A stretch of 64,000 nt of DNA, taken from the NCBI GenBank assembly GCA_029168955.1, contig JAPDOI010001174.1, forward strand, positions 1 to 64,000. The letters run 5' to 3'. How positions within the stretch are numbered: the stretch's first letter is position 1; each line of letters starts with the position of its first letter. Both the position numbers and the translations under genes were made by a program. The notes beneath the pieces are model-generated. The model was not told where the DNA came from and made no database searches. It was given only the letters and a program-made list of their open reading frames with translations. Source of the stretch: Aplectana chamaeleonis. Its lineage: Eukaryota; Nematoda; Chromadorea; Rhabditida; Cosmocercidae. Shown piece after piece: positions 11,801-23,500 of the stretch.

Positions 11801-14616
11801 CAAACTTCATTGCGGGAAGCCGTCGAAAAATAACGCGCTCCAAAGCGAAACCGAGCTGCGTCGTGGCTCTGGAGCGCGGAAACCGCAGAAGCTTCATAAG
11901 CAGCAAGTCGAAACTGCCCTCTCCGATGCTCCTCGATTGTGTAGGGAGTCCAGCATTTATTAAAGAAATTTCGCTAAAAAAACTTTTCACTGCAAAAACT
12001 TTTTTTTGGATTCTGTGGGGGCGCAAAAGTTCTGGACATTTTTTAGAAATTTTGCTCTTCAAGTGGGGTGGGAGACGTAGCTTCGTGGAGGTACTGGACA
12101 ATGGTCTGCCTGACCGTGCACAACTGGCGCTGAATCCCCTAAGTGACTGAAATCTTGTCCTGTAACTCTCATAGGGCAATGCCTATTAGTATCCTTTTTT
12201 GAAAGGGAAATGTCTTCTTCATATAGCACGAAAGTATACTATTGAATTTATGTATCGTTTCAGGGAATGTGCTAATCCAAAGCTCAAAAGCTTCAAAGGT
12301 GATGCGAAAAATATTTCGCCTCGAGCCAGGTTCCGTAATCTATTCTTGGGTTATGATCTGCCGTTTGATCGTCATGATTGGATAGTCGATCGATGTGGAG
12401 CTAAAGAGGTTCATTAATTTCACGTTAACAGTTGGTTTCCAGTTTTAGTTCTAGGATCATAACAACGTTATTCCAACTTTACCAATCTCGAAAATCGAAG
12501 AAGTGTCTTTTTCGTCTCAGTAACACAATGCTAAGAGTTTCACTTGCAGATTCAGTATGTTATTGACTATTACGATGGTGGTGCCGTAGATCCTCGTTCG
12601 AAGCTGTTCACAATTTTGGATGTGAGGCCAGCAATGAATGATCCTGGTAATATGTGGGATAGAATGGTTGGTCATCTTTTGCCTAAGTTTTTTACAAACT
12701 TGAGCTTTTTCTCTGAGAAAGTTTGCAAGTTTTCCGCATGATAAGGTGGAGACTTGAGGGCTTCAAAGAAAGAAGGGGGGGGGGGGTTGACAATTCGCTT
12801 GAGTGGGTTTCGGCCACGACTGAACCATGTGAAATCCTTGGGTGGAGCGATAATAGAATCAGCAGGAAGTTTGTTCGTGAGCTCTGCCATAATTCCAGAA
12901 AAGGAAACTCGTAATTTTTATTAAGTTTGCCAGAAACTGGTGCCTAAATGTTCTGTAGTTTCATCAAACCTATTTGGTAAGCCGCTTGCGAAACAGAGGG
13001 TCAAGCAACATTGGAAATTTTGCAAAGCAACGCCACCAAACATGAAAAATAGGGGAGGGGTCGCACCGCCGGATTTTTTCGATTCGTTTTTTCAGTCTTA
13101 CCTCAGCTCAACCAGTGAATGTTTCTTACACAACCACTTGTTTTTCAGATTTGTTCGTCAACCGCTGGTGACCCAAATGCTCGTCAAAATAGCGAAAAAG
13201 GTTTTTGGCCGTCTTTTAATGTGTCGTATACATTGCTCTGATCGGCCCTTGCTCAGCGGTTCGGTAAAATAGACCCAATAAATAATGAAGAAAGAAGTAG
13301 AGCGCCTAATTCTGAATGAGACACAGAAAAAATCGCCCGTTGGAAAACGTAGTGTTAGATGGCCGTTTTTTTTTCAAATGACCTTTGCGACCTCAGTTTT
13401 GACTTCTGGAAGGCGGCAGTCGAGAACAAAATATGTGCATGTACTGAAAGGTTATTGAAAACTACACAGTCTGAATTTTTTCTTTTTCTTCGAGGTTTTT
13501 CACCTTACCGTTTGGTGAAGAGAAAGCATAGTGAGGACAAAAATCAGGATTTTTTTTTGAAAAAGTTCATCTAATTAGGGAAAAGGCGATTAACTATTGA
13601 CTATTATGGAAAAGGCCTTTCATATAACTTTTTTCCAACAGGCATTTTTATATTTCTCACTCTTTATGAGCGGTTATGCTTTTTTAATATCATTGCTCAG
13701 TCTAGTTTATCGAACCACTAAGTTACAGCCTATAAGAGCAATGTATGTGACACTGGAAGGCCCCATAAGCCAATTTTTTGCTCTGTGGACAATTGCAATT
13801 TGGGCGAGTGTTTAGGTCACCAGTTGTCGACAAACAGGTCTGAACCCGAAAACCGATTTCTGAAATTTCATGTTTTTGTTCCGCTCATCCCTGGTGGCGA
13901 CCCCCACTTTGGAAAATTTCCAACATTGCTTGACCCGGCTTCCAATGCCGTTACCATTGTGGTAGGAGCCTACTAATCTATTTTTGATTGGTATCTCACC
14001 CATGTTCACGATCATGCGTGCTGATTTTGCAAGTGCGGATCATCCCATGGATAACGATTCCATGGTTTCCCACAAGGGAAGGATCATTGCATGCCGTGGC
14101 CATTCCAAGTGAAGTAAGGTTTTCTAAAAATTTTGGACGTAGAATTCGAAGTTATATGCGTTTTTAGCGCTTCACTCGTAGACGCATCATAGCGTGTAAT
14201 CCATGAGTCTTCGTCACCTGAGATACACCGATGTGATTTCAATACCAGAGATTATGATTTCATACCACATGACTATGGGATGATTTCTGGTGTTGAAATC
14301 ACATCGGTATATCTCTGGAGTCGATGAAGACTCATGGATTACACGTTATGATGCGTCCACGAGTGAAGCGCTAGTTAGTTTTCTACGTCGAAAATTGATC
14401 CTAAAAACGCATATTTCATTTTTAATGGCCACGGCATGTAACGATCCTTCCTTTGTCTGAGAGGAGACAATCCTAGGCCACCCTATATTTTTTAGGATCT
14501 GAATAATTGGTTGTTTTTAGGTAGTTGCGTACTGGCGATTCAAATTCGATTATTTGGGTATGACACCAAAATTGCCTATTCCTCCAGCAGAAGGAGAAGC
14601 TCACGTTGGACATTAG
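8842..14616 (+). CDS. cchl-1: Holocytochrome c-type synthase (cytochrome c heme lyase), 8 exons
   Basis: The product attaches heme to the Cys-X-X-Cys-His of apocytochrome c in the mitochondrial intermembrane space. Exons are 8842-8971, 9347-9465, 9540-9623, 9685-9746, 10470-10595, 12264-12408, 12550-12666 and 14521-14616. They join in phase to 292 aa with stop TAG at 14614. The N-terminus carries three Cys-Pro heme-contact motifs (C16-P17, C50-P51, C71-P72). Next come PDQPF near residue 100, [14 protein letters not shown] (118-131) and NIIRIHN with H154. After these are [18 protein letters not shown] with H211, YVIDYYDGG and FTILDVRP. H154 and H211 match the human heme-ligand positions, including the numbering. 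Length is close to the human protein (268 aa), with a longer Cys-rich N-terminus. Donors after exons 4, 6 and 7 (GTTCGT, GTTCAT, GTTGGT) are weak but forced by protein homology. The next gene downstream is cox-15. Confidence 0.97.
9985..10165 (-). repeat. Repeat copy carrying the empty site of a MITE found at 15643
   Basis: In reverse complement it matches 15555-15840 on both sides of the 123-bp MITE there. Shared phrases are 'aggcgcgatttct', 'aaaactgtcaga', 'aacctgagcaatgctacg' and 'ccaaaaatatcgaga'. Here the MITE is absent and a single TAA (10056-10058, minus strand) occupies the site. It lies in intron 4 of cchl-1. Confidence 0.75.
12020..12145 (+). repeat. Short dispersed repeat 'GTAGCTTCGTGGAGGT...GACNNTGGTCTGCCTGACC'
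   Basis: The phrase around 12068-12115 (gacgtagcttcgtgga, then acaatggtctgcctgacc) recurs in diverged form at about 37500-37545 (gcgtagctccgtcgaag, gacggtccgcttgaccc) and weakly at 42315-42360. It lies in intron 5 of cchl-1. No function is evident. Confidence 0.4.
13853..13890 (+). repeat. Fragment of the GGATGARCGGAA family (right end)
   Basis: 'Ccgatttctgaaatttcat' followed by 'gttccgctcatccctgg' matches the right terminus seen at 36990-37007 and 40530-40545. It is a short relic within intron 7 of cchl-1. Confidence 0.5.
14072..14456. mobile_element. Palindromic MITE with ACAAGGGAAGGATC ends
   Basis: The 385-bp element is almost entirely self-complementary. The arms start 'acaagggaaggatcattgc' and end with its inverse 'gatccttcctttgt'. 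The middle phrase 'atgagtcttcgtcacctgag' returns inverted as 'tcgatgaagactcatgg'. It shares its ends with the 1.6-kb element at 43499-45091 and may be a non-autonomous relative. It sits 65 bp before the last exon of cchl-1. Confidence 0.8.
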
Positions 14617-15160
14617 GGCTTGGCTCGTTAGGTGCTTGCTGGATAAATCATTAGTTTTTATTGTATACTAATTTTCGCTGCTCCTTGTAGATGTGTGCTG
14701 TTGTATCGCTTGTTGGCTGCACTGCATTGATATGCCTTTAATCTTCTTTCTGACCGTTTTGTTACCTCGAAACACTGACGTTAAAGTGCGCTTAAAACAA
14801 TTTGTATGATCTTCCACAGAAACTTGTTGTTATTTGGTCGGTAGCTTTCCTCTTACTTCATCAGATGCTCAAGTAGCGGTCAACTAGTTCGTAGTATAAA
14901 TTTAGTTGAGTAGATGTTAGATGTGTGTAGTTTTTTTTTCTCGAATCGGTGACTTTATGTTTTTCTTGTTCTAAAAATACACTAGTCTCAGAGCGAAATT
15001 GTCTGTGCTCAATTTCAGACCCTAAGATTTAGCCTTTTTTCGGCTATTTTTTGATAGGATAGTTGTTTTATATTGTTTTGTTCATGATGTGTTGTTTTCT
15101 GTTGATACACACTGTGAGTGCAGTAGATTAGTAATTATAATAAAATTATTCCAATTTTGA
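14617..15160 (+). other. Probable 3' UTR of cchl-1
   Basis: AT-rich sequence without another feature runs from the stop codon to a canonical AATAAA at 15139-15144. The mRNA end would then fall about 15 bases later, giving a 3' UTR of roughly 0.54 kb. No stronger signal was seen closer to the stop. Confidence 0.5.
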
Positions 15161-15642
15161 GGTGAAGAATGCTGTATTGTTGTTATGCATTCAAAATACT
15201 TGACACTCAGTAGGACTTGTGTCTACTTCAAGTGCTGCTGTGGGCGAGGTTAGGAAGGTTTGGCGTCGTACGCGGCATCTTCAAATCGCAGAAACTCCAT
15301 TTGTCTCCGGAATGGAGTGTACCGTCTCTGTGAGTCTGATCTCCTCTTCATTAGGGATGGCAGACTTGAAGGCGAACCGGCGAGGCCTGATCTAGCGCTA
15401 GGTAGCAGCGTTTTTCTTTTGCTCGACGCTCTTTCGGTAAGGGATTGACTCTGTGCAGCGTCAAGCGGGGCGTTGCGTAATTTTTCGAAGTAGGAGCGAC
15501 ACCCCCCCCCCCCCTCCCCCTCACCGTCACAATTGCTTCCAGATTTCTTGCGATCCCCCTTAGGCGCGATTTCTGGGCAGTGATGATTACCAAAACTGTC
15601 AGATGCCGAAATCTCGTTCAGTAGTCGGGCTCAATTGTCTAA

Positions 15643-15765
15643 GGCCGGGCTCATACTTCCAGAGACAAGCGACGCAGCGCAGTGTTTACGATCAATATCG
15701 ACCAAAAATGGATATGCCTGCCATGCACTGTCGCCGTCGCTGTTCGCGGAAGTATGGTCTCGGTC
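15643..15765. mobile_element. PIF/Harbinger-type MITE, TAA target duplication
   Basis: The 123-bp element has inverted ends GGCCGGGCTCATACTTCC and GGAAGTATGGTCTCGGTC. It is flanked by TAA on both sides (15640-15642 and 15766-15768). The matching repeat at 9985-10165 lacks it and has a single TAA, which confirms the borders. A 3-bp TWA duplication with GGCC-type ends is the hallmark of PIF/Harbinger derivatives. It has no coding capacity. A second copy lies at 45264-45387. Confidence 0.85.
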
Positions 15766-16164
15766 TAAAACCTGAGCAATGCTACGATCCCTTCCTTTGG
15801 TAACCAAAAATATCGAGAATTTTTGAGATACTTTCAGCAAATTTTCATTTTTGGTCCTAAATTTTTGCTATCCCCGTAACTTTCATTTTTGGACCAAATT
15901 TCGCAATCCCGTTTGACCCTGTCTCTGTGACCTCTCATGCTAAATCAGTGCTTTCAAGGAACATGCTTGATTCAGCCACTTATCGTGAAGGGGTTATATC
16001 GTCGCATCATTCATTTTAGTCGAGTAATAGGGCGACGCGTGCTTGACCATTCGTCGGCCCATTCGTGACTGGAAATGCTATGGTCGCATCGCTGTGAACA
16101 CCACAAATACGCGCCGGTCGTCTTCTTTTTGGATTAGAATGGGCAAGGTTTAGCCGGCCAAGTG

Positions 16165-17305
16165 AACAGAAAGGTATAAGGTTGGAGCGGAAGTTTCCTG
16201 CTACTTGAAATTGACGGATTTAGAACCTTTCAGCGTTGGTCAAGTCCGATATACCGATCAAAAGCAGAAATTATTCTCTATGTAACGCTGCCTTCTACTT
16301 GGGCAAAAGCCCGCCCTTTTGCGAAATATATGCTATAATTGAGAGGTAATCTTTAGTACTGAGCATCTTTGAGTGCTTCTACTGTGCTTCTCTGAGCCAA
16401 ATTCCGGTCCGAAATTGCGTCTCGACACGCTTAGCGGCCGCGCGCATTTGAGTCAGAAGAGTTTCCAGCGCCGCAACCGCCGATCTGTTGATCTAAAACT
16501 ATAAAAAAAGCCATAACGAGTCGGCTTTGGCGCTGGAAACTCGACTGACTCCAGCGCGAGCGGCCGCAAAGCGAGTAGAGACGCAATTGCGGACCGGATT
16601 TTGGCCCAGATAAGCACAGTATTAACTGTGATGTAAGCCACTAGACGTGCCATTGTTAACAGGACATTTGAGCCACTTCAGAACTAGGTGATAGCGCTTG
16701 CGGAAATTTTTGACGGAGCGCATTTATGGATTTTTGGCGGGTTTTGTGATTTTGCGACTTTTGCTTTCTCCTTAGTATCCACGAAGCGTCGGCCTCGAAG
16801 TTTTAAAGTTAATTAAAATGTCTAAGTTCCCACTGAATAGTATTTCTTTGACAAAAAGAAGATAGTATTGAGTGGGGACTTGACCATTATTCTCCATTTT
16901 TAAATCTTCGAGGCAGAAACTTATCTGATAAGCCAGAAAAGATGGAGGTTGCCAAATCAAAAAATCCCCTAAATATCAATAAATACGCTCCGTCGAAAAT
17001 TTAACCAAAAGTTTATGATTAAGTTCAAATGTGGCTCAAATCTTCTATCAGCTCAGGATGGTTTGGTGGTTTATCTCAAAGTAAATAAAATCACTCAAAG
17101 ATGCTCACTACGGACGATTACCACTGAATTATGGCATAAACTTCGCAAATGAGCAGGTTTTGAACCAAGTGGAACGCACCGTTAGATACAACAGAAATTG
17201 TGCTTTCGATCGATATATCGGAGCTGGCCGAAGGACCAACGCTGAAGGGTTCAAGAATCGTCAAAATCAAGTAGCACGAAGCTTTCGCTCCAACCTGATA
17301 TTAAC
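16165..17305. mobile_element. Foldback element (~1.1 kb) with a nested MITE in its left arm
   Basis: The left arm (from 'ggttggagcggaagtttcctgc') and right arm (inverse 'gaagctttcgctccaacc') remain complementary to a centre near 16850. Paired segments include 'ctttcagcgttggtc', 'gagcatctttgagtg', 'atttgagccac' and 'gacggagcg'. The left arm is interrupted by a 242-bp element (16380-16621) that the right arm lacks, so it inserted later. The foldback lies just upstream of cox-15. Confidence 0.8.
16380..16621. mobile_element. Palindromic MITE with CTGTGCTT ends and TA target
   Basis: The left end 'ctgtgcttctctgagccaa' and right end 'ggcccagataagcacag' are inverted and bracketed by TA. Inner arms around GCGGCCGC are also complementary. 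One half of the same element occurs at 47702-47820. The TA target suggests a Tc1/mariner-type derivative. Confidence 0.75.
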
Positions 17306-17583
17306 TGATAGGTAACTCAAAAGTAGAAAAACTCGTGCACCTAGACGCCTTAGTTTATTTCCCGTAGCTGAGACCATGATTCTCCCACACTCTGTTTCGG
17401 AACGAAATCCAATCGATCCATTGTGGAACTGGGCGAAGCGGGAGTAGAGGCAGCGAGAGTGGGTGGGAAGATGACAACAGCAACATGCGCTCGCACATGT
17501 ATGCCATGGGCTCGAAGAAGTTTCACCTGAAGTAGAGTGTACTGGATAGTGAACATTCGTTGTTTGACATTGCACTCGTTCCT

Positions 17584-17596
17584 CTCCACTTCAGAA
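17584..17596 (+). promoter_or_regulatory. Trans-splice (SL) acceptor of cox-15
   Basis: A pyrimidine-rich run ends in 'ccacttcag' with AG at 17593-17594, and the ATG begins at 17596. After trans-splicing, only one base would separate the spliced leader from the start codon, as in many nematode mRNAs. It supports the chosen start. Confidence 0.6.
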
Positions 17597-20500
17597 TGTC
17601 ACTGCTTTTCCGTGTTGCTCTTCGCAGTGCGTCAAGTTTCAGTAGTCGCCTGAATGCTGCTCAGTCGTCGATCTCATCAGTTCTTAGGAGTAGTAATGTG
17701 ATCAATATTGTGTGAGTACTTTCAAAATTTCTATAATAGTATTGCAGGTGTTAAATTAGGGGAGTTGGAAACAGGGATTGAGGTGTTCCTAACTCCCTGT
17801 CTATCTTTAGCCTTAGATCGGCGATACTGATATTGAAAGAGGGCTCAGCGCCTACAATGCGAGCTACTAGAGAAATTGCTAGTTGCAAGTTGCAAGCAGG
17901 ATGGCAGTGACGTTGCCACAAGTTGCTCACAGCTTTCACATGGCTTAATGCAGCCATCTCGCAAGTAGCTTGATTTCCATTGAGCTTTTTGGGCTTCTTT
18001 TTTGAAGCGAGCTTTACATTGTGAAAAGCGGAGATGGTGTCGTGTACACCGATCTCTTTTTTTGCCTGTCTTTCTTGGTATACTCCCTCTGTGCCTGACG
18101 TTTTCGGATTACGGTAAGACGCCGCGTACGCAAGTCACGTACGCGACGGACCTCTGTCTTACCTTAACCCAAGAACGGAATGAGCTACTATCCATTTTCT
18201 AAAACACCTTACCTGCCACGCAAATAATAGTATCTACAGTTAAGTACGTGGCTTACTTACTCAAGAAAAAATATCTAAATCTCATCCGCGGCTGGCGCTG
18301 GTGGCTCAGGCACGATTCGACGACCGTGCCGGGAAGCACCCCGGACGGGGTGAGTCGCTCGCACAGCGCGGTCGCAAACTCCAAGGTCGACGGAGCGATG
18401 CCAGCATGGGTAGCGCCGTCATCAACCCTGCACCGAACGGAGCGGCCCCGCATTGAGAAGGACATCGCCGACGCCCCAGTGGACGGGGTGACCCCTTCTC
18501 AAATAAATGTTCGTGACATCATCAACCCTACCACCTGCACAGGAAATGCGTACCTTTGACATATTTTGAAATCCCTGATGACCGATTACGTCTATTACTT
18601 ACACCTTCGCTCGTCCTTACCCTTCGTACTGATTTTTACCGTTTTTCGCGTATAATTCACTGGTTTTTTGTGGATACAATTTATCTATTTCAGAAAAATT
18701 CAACAATCATGCAATCGAAGGAATATTCTTACTCTTGAGCTAACGGGTTCCTCAAAAAGATCTCAAATCGAGAACGAAGCGTACTGAACACTTACTTACA
18801 CAGTAATGAAGAAACCGTACGAACTGCTACATATCATGCAACGAAATAGAGACTTCGCAATCAAAACTGCAGTTCTGGTACTGCGACAAAAAGGAAGGGG
18901 AGCCAAATAAAAAATGTCTCGTCAAAGGGAATAAAACAAGTAACAAGCTGGTAACATTACAAGACTTTCAACGCAGAAAAGATGACTAAAAATCGTCATC
19001 GTGGTGAAATAGCAACCTAATAGAAACTGGAATTTGAAAAAAACCATTAGAAGGAAACCCTGACAAAAGCACGTTGTTCACAGAATGGACTGAAAACCGT
19101 GAAAGGGATTTCGTCCGGAGAAAAGACACAACTATAAATAGTATAGAGGTAATAAGTGAACAAAAGAGCCGGAATAATGTAATAACATCACGATAATATC
19201 AAATATCATACACAGAAGAAAACCTGAGTATCGGAATAGTTTCCTTCGCCAGATGACTGGATTCTATTCAGTGCTGGCCCGTTTGGCGCGATGCTGGAAG
19301 AGGAATGAGTACATGTTCATATATTTTCGCAAAACATTACCCAGTATACATACAACACTGGATAGTAGGAAAAAACTAACAATGCTATTTGCGACCCCAA
19401 GTACTTACTAGCACACGGCAGTGGATCCTCTCCCTACGAGCACCCCAGAACCATATCGCGCTTCAGCGGCAGGAAGTATCTGAAATATCTGTAAAATGAA
19501 AAGGGATTCACCCATTATCGGCGCATCGCATATAAATCTACACCAAATACTACCTCGACGGTGTTGAGCTTCTCAGAGCATCGGTCTGTAGTTCATCGTG
19601 TTCGTAGTCGAAACAATCGAGTAGGAAATCTAAATGGCTAGTTTACTCGATTTCTAGAGTGTATGATAACTAAAACGTGTTACCGACCAGAGTAGTCTCA
19701 AAGGACTCGAGAAGCGTCTTGAGCGCGGACATTCCTATGTTCCCATTAACATGCGAGCATACGACTGGAAATCCTGCTGTGGATCAGGTGTCTAGAATAA
19801 CTTTCAGTTCGACTTCATACTCCCTCATAGGTGGAATCGCGCAGCGTGGTGAGGTAAAGTGGTCACTGGATTCAAAAAATAATAGGCCCTGACTATTTGT
19901 TCCCTGATCTTTTGACTTTGGAAGAGAGTGGGAAGTTTAACCGTACGGTTTCAAAAAGAAAACTGCGATGTGCTGTAAGTCTTAGATGTGTATGCACTTC
20001 TTTGCACATAAAAACGTAATGTAAGATTCGTATCATACTTTTAGGAAGCCGCGACGCAGCTATTATATGGCTGGTAAATGTATATCAGAAAAGCCGCGGC
20101 TTCTCAAATCTATTATACGGTATACGGATAAAATATCGAATCAGAGATAAACAGCCAACAGATAGAAAAAGGAAGAACGAGAAACCACGAAAAAATGATG
20201 ATTCCGAATTTAGTTCGCGCATTTGCACGCTTCCCGTGCGATTGCGTAACACATCTGACTCGCCGCCCTATTTATCGTGGACGGCGTGGTAGAAATCGAG
20301 ACACGCCCACCGCATCGCTGGTTTCAAGGCCCTCCGACCCATCAATGCACCGAATGCACTCATACTTCTACGGGGTCGTAAAGCCAATCCTGTCTGAGGG
20401 TTTGATTCTCCCATGCGGCTGGCAGTATGGTAAGTTGATCAGCTGCGCTATTCTCTTGGCCTGAATCGATTTGGGAGCCGATCGCCGCCCCAGACGCGGG

Positions 20501-23500
20501 TAGGATTCAAATGTTTTTTCTGAGGTAGCAAGGCACGGACCTAAATTTACGTCTAGAGTGAGTATCGCGGGTATTTTCAGCGAAAATGGCGCAAAAAAGG
20601 ACGACGTATGCGGAAAAACAGGAAATTAGAACGGGAAAAACTGGATGAATTCTGTTTTTGGATTAGGGTAGGACAGAGGCTCCGTCGCGTAACATCGGCA
20701 TTTATGCTAATGAGACTTAGCGTTACTCAGGGTCCATGACGACGGTACGTGATTTGCGTACGCTACGTCTCACCGTAATCCAAAAACGTTGGGACGCAGA
20801 GGGAGCGCTGCTTCTTCGGACTCTTCGCTTGCCATCTCGTTTGGGACAGAGTACACAGTGTGCGTCATGGAAGAACACTGTGAAAATGTTGAACATTAAA
20901 ACATAGAACATTCTTGTAACACAAAATAATGGGAGGACAAGCTATTCTCAAGATAGTCACATGTTACTTGAAGGCGCCAATCAAGTTGCTCGAAAGTTCC
21001 TTAGTGGATGACGCTATCAAAGGCGCCCACCTCATTGCACCGTATACATTACGGGTTGCCTTGAGATTTTCGAAAAGTTAGATGGATCGTGAGATCTACT
21101 TAATCTATTGATCCTTTTTTGTCGTTATCCTATTCACAACGTTTCTCAACTAATATATTATAGTAAAGCCCCCACTCGACAATTTGGCATCGATGTATCC
21201 GGTATGAACGACAAGCAGCGAAAACGAGTGGGCTACTGGTTGTTTCTATGCGCTGGAATGACCTTCGGAGCTGTGGCCATCGGTGGCCTCACAAGGTAGG
21301 TTATTGTATACTCTGTTTCGGAGCCGAATATACTGTGTTCCTGCGCGTGCTTCTGCGGAGCGAGGGTAGAGAGAGTGAGAAAGTGTGGTGGAGAAGGAGG
21401 CGCAGTTTACGCTGTCAGACGCACGCGATAAGTGGTGTTTGATGGGCCAGTAATTTAGAAAAATTGACATTTTCCTCTAAATGTTAGCATGCACAGACGG
21501 TTCGAGTAATAGGGGCAAACTCTAAAAAAAACCCTCTTAAAGGCAAGGTCCGGTCAGTTTTTGACACCACCGAAATTTGGATTAGTAGATTGGGCTGGTC
21601 TAGCTGGACACCGTCCTAAATTTTCACAAGCTCTAAGTCTGTATTTCTGGAGAAAACAGCCTGAAAGTCAGGGATTACGGTATTCACAGCATGATCATCA
21701 TGGCTCGAATGACCGATAATTACACAGCACTTTTGAAGAATGCGTGGACAAAAGCTAAAATATGGACGATGGCCACACTTTTCGGGCTTTTCTGGATCAT
21801 CGGCTCACGGAAGTGGCTGGAATAACATGGAGAAGACCGGTTTTAACGCAGTTTTCGCATGTTCCTTCGGACTACCTGTACCATGAGCACAGATTCAGCG
21901 GAAAATCTCAGAATAGAAATTCTGCTAGGACCCTGCCTTCAAGTGTTTGGATAACGGGGTAGTTTGTGTATATAGCCATTGGAACAACATGGCCAATAAA
22001 AAAGGGAAAACTAGTTTGCATTGAATTGAGTCTAGGGTTACTATAGATTTTGAGGTGGACCGAGCTCAGAGTTTCTTTCAGAAGTGTATTCTAGACTGAC
22101 GGAGTCAGGGTTGAGTATGGTGAACTGGGATCTGTTTCGAACGATGAAACCACCATTTGGTCAGAAGGAGTGGGAAGAGGAGTTTGAGCGGTACAAGATG
22201 TATCCTGAATATCACTAGTGAGTTGTTTCGACTTCTAAAATAATCAGTTTTTTCGAACAAAAATTGTATTCAGTAAGTCGTCTAATGAAGAAATGACGCT
22301 GGCACAATTCAAATTCATATGGAATATGGAGTATGGGCATCGCATGTGGGGTCGCATTCTTGGAGTCGTAGGTTTTAACTCCTAACGTTTGTTCCTAATG
22401 GGGACTGATCCCAGCGCAAACTGGAGTTTTAGAAAATGGTCTGCTGAGTGTTGCGGGAAGTTGAAAAGAAACAATTCAAAGTTTGGTAAATTTCCTTAAT
22501 GTGCATGGGTAGATCAAAAACTGGAAAAAATAATTTTTTTGGATTTCAAAAGTTTGAACATTTTTGCCCAAACTTTGTTCACGGTGGTTATTTATGGCGG
22601 TGAACACGAATTGTAGGTCCGTTATCGGTTTCTCAGAAGATTACTGTAAACTACTGTAAGAAAAATATCATTTGTCTACAGTAACTTACCGTAATCTTCC
22701 GAAAAACTGAGAACGGACGTTATATTGGTGTTCAGCGCCCCAAATTACCCAACTGGAAAAAGTTTGAGCTAACAGTGTTCAAAGTTCTAAAATCATCTTG
22801 ACTTCGTGCTGTTTTTCAGGTTTTTCTCTTGCCTTGTGCCTATTTTTGGGCTCGTGGATATTTCCCAGTAACGATGAAGAGGCGAATGCTTATCATGACT
22901 GGACTTATTCTTGCACAGGTTAGAATTCAGCACTCTAGACTTATCCGTGCATGTAGGTGCGGCATCCCAGTTTCAAGTTGAGGGTTATAACAGGTTTTTC
23001 TGGAAGTAGCCAGTTTCATGTTAATGTATCGGTGTTATATTCAGAATTATATTTGCGCTTTCACAGGGTGGAATCGGATGGTGGATGGTCAAATCCGGCC
23101 TTGATCCTTCGAAAAACTCGGAGACAAGCGTGCCTCGGGTGTCGCAGTATCGGCTAGCAACCCATTTGACGATGGCTTTCCTGCTGTATTCAATGTTCCT
23201 GTACAACGGCATTAGCCATTTTGTGTATCCTGAAGCGAAGGTTTGTATCTGCGCGCCTTCCCATGGCAAGGTAATCAGAGATTTGTCGCCGTTGTTTCCA
23301 GTTAGCCAGTTTTCCCAAGCTCGGAATGTTGCGCGGACTGTCACATAGTTCAAAGGCACTCGTGTTCATCACGGCAGTCATGGGTATGTTGTGGGTTTCT
23401 AACCTTTTCCATCAGTTAGCTACAGGTATAGTCGTCTTTCTTTTTCAGGAGCGATCGTAGCTGGGCTGGACGCTGGATTGGTTTACAACTCGTGGCCGAA

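Noticed and set aside
14617..17595. Two-gene operon of cchl-1 and cox-15
   Set aside because: The gap is about 3 kb with a poly(A) signal at 15139 and a foldback element. Typical nematode operon spacing is near 100 bp. Co-regulation is possible but not shown.
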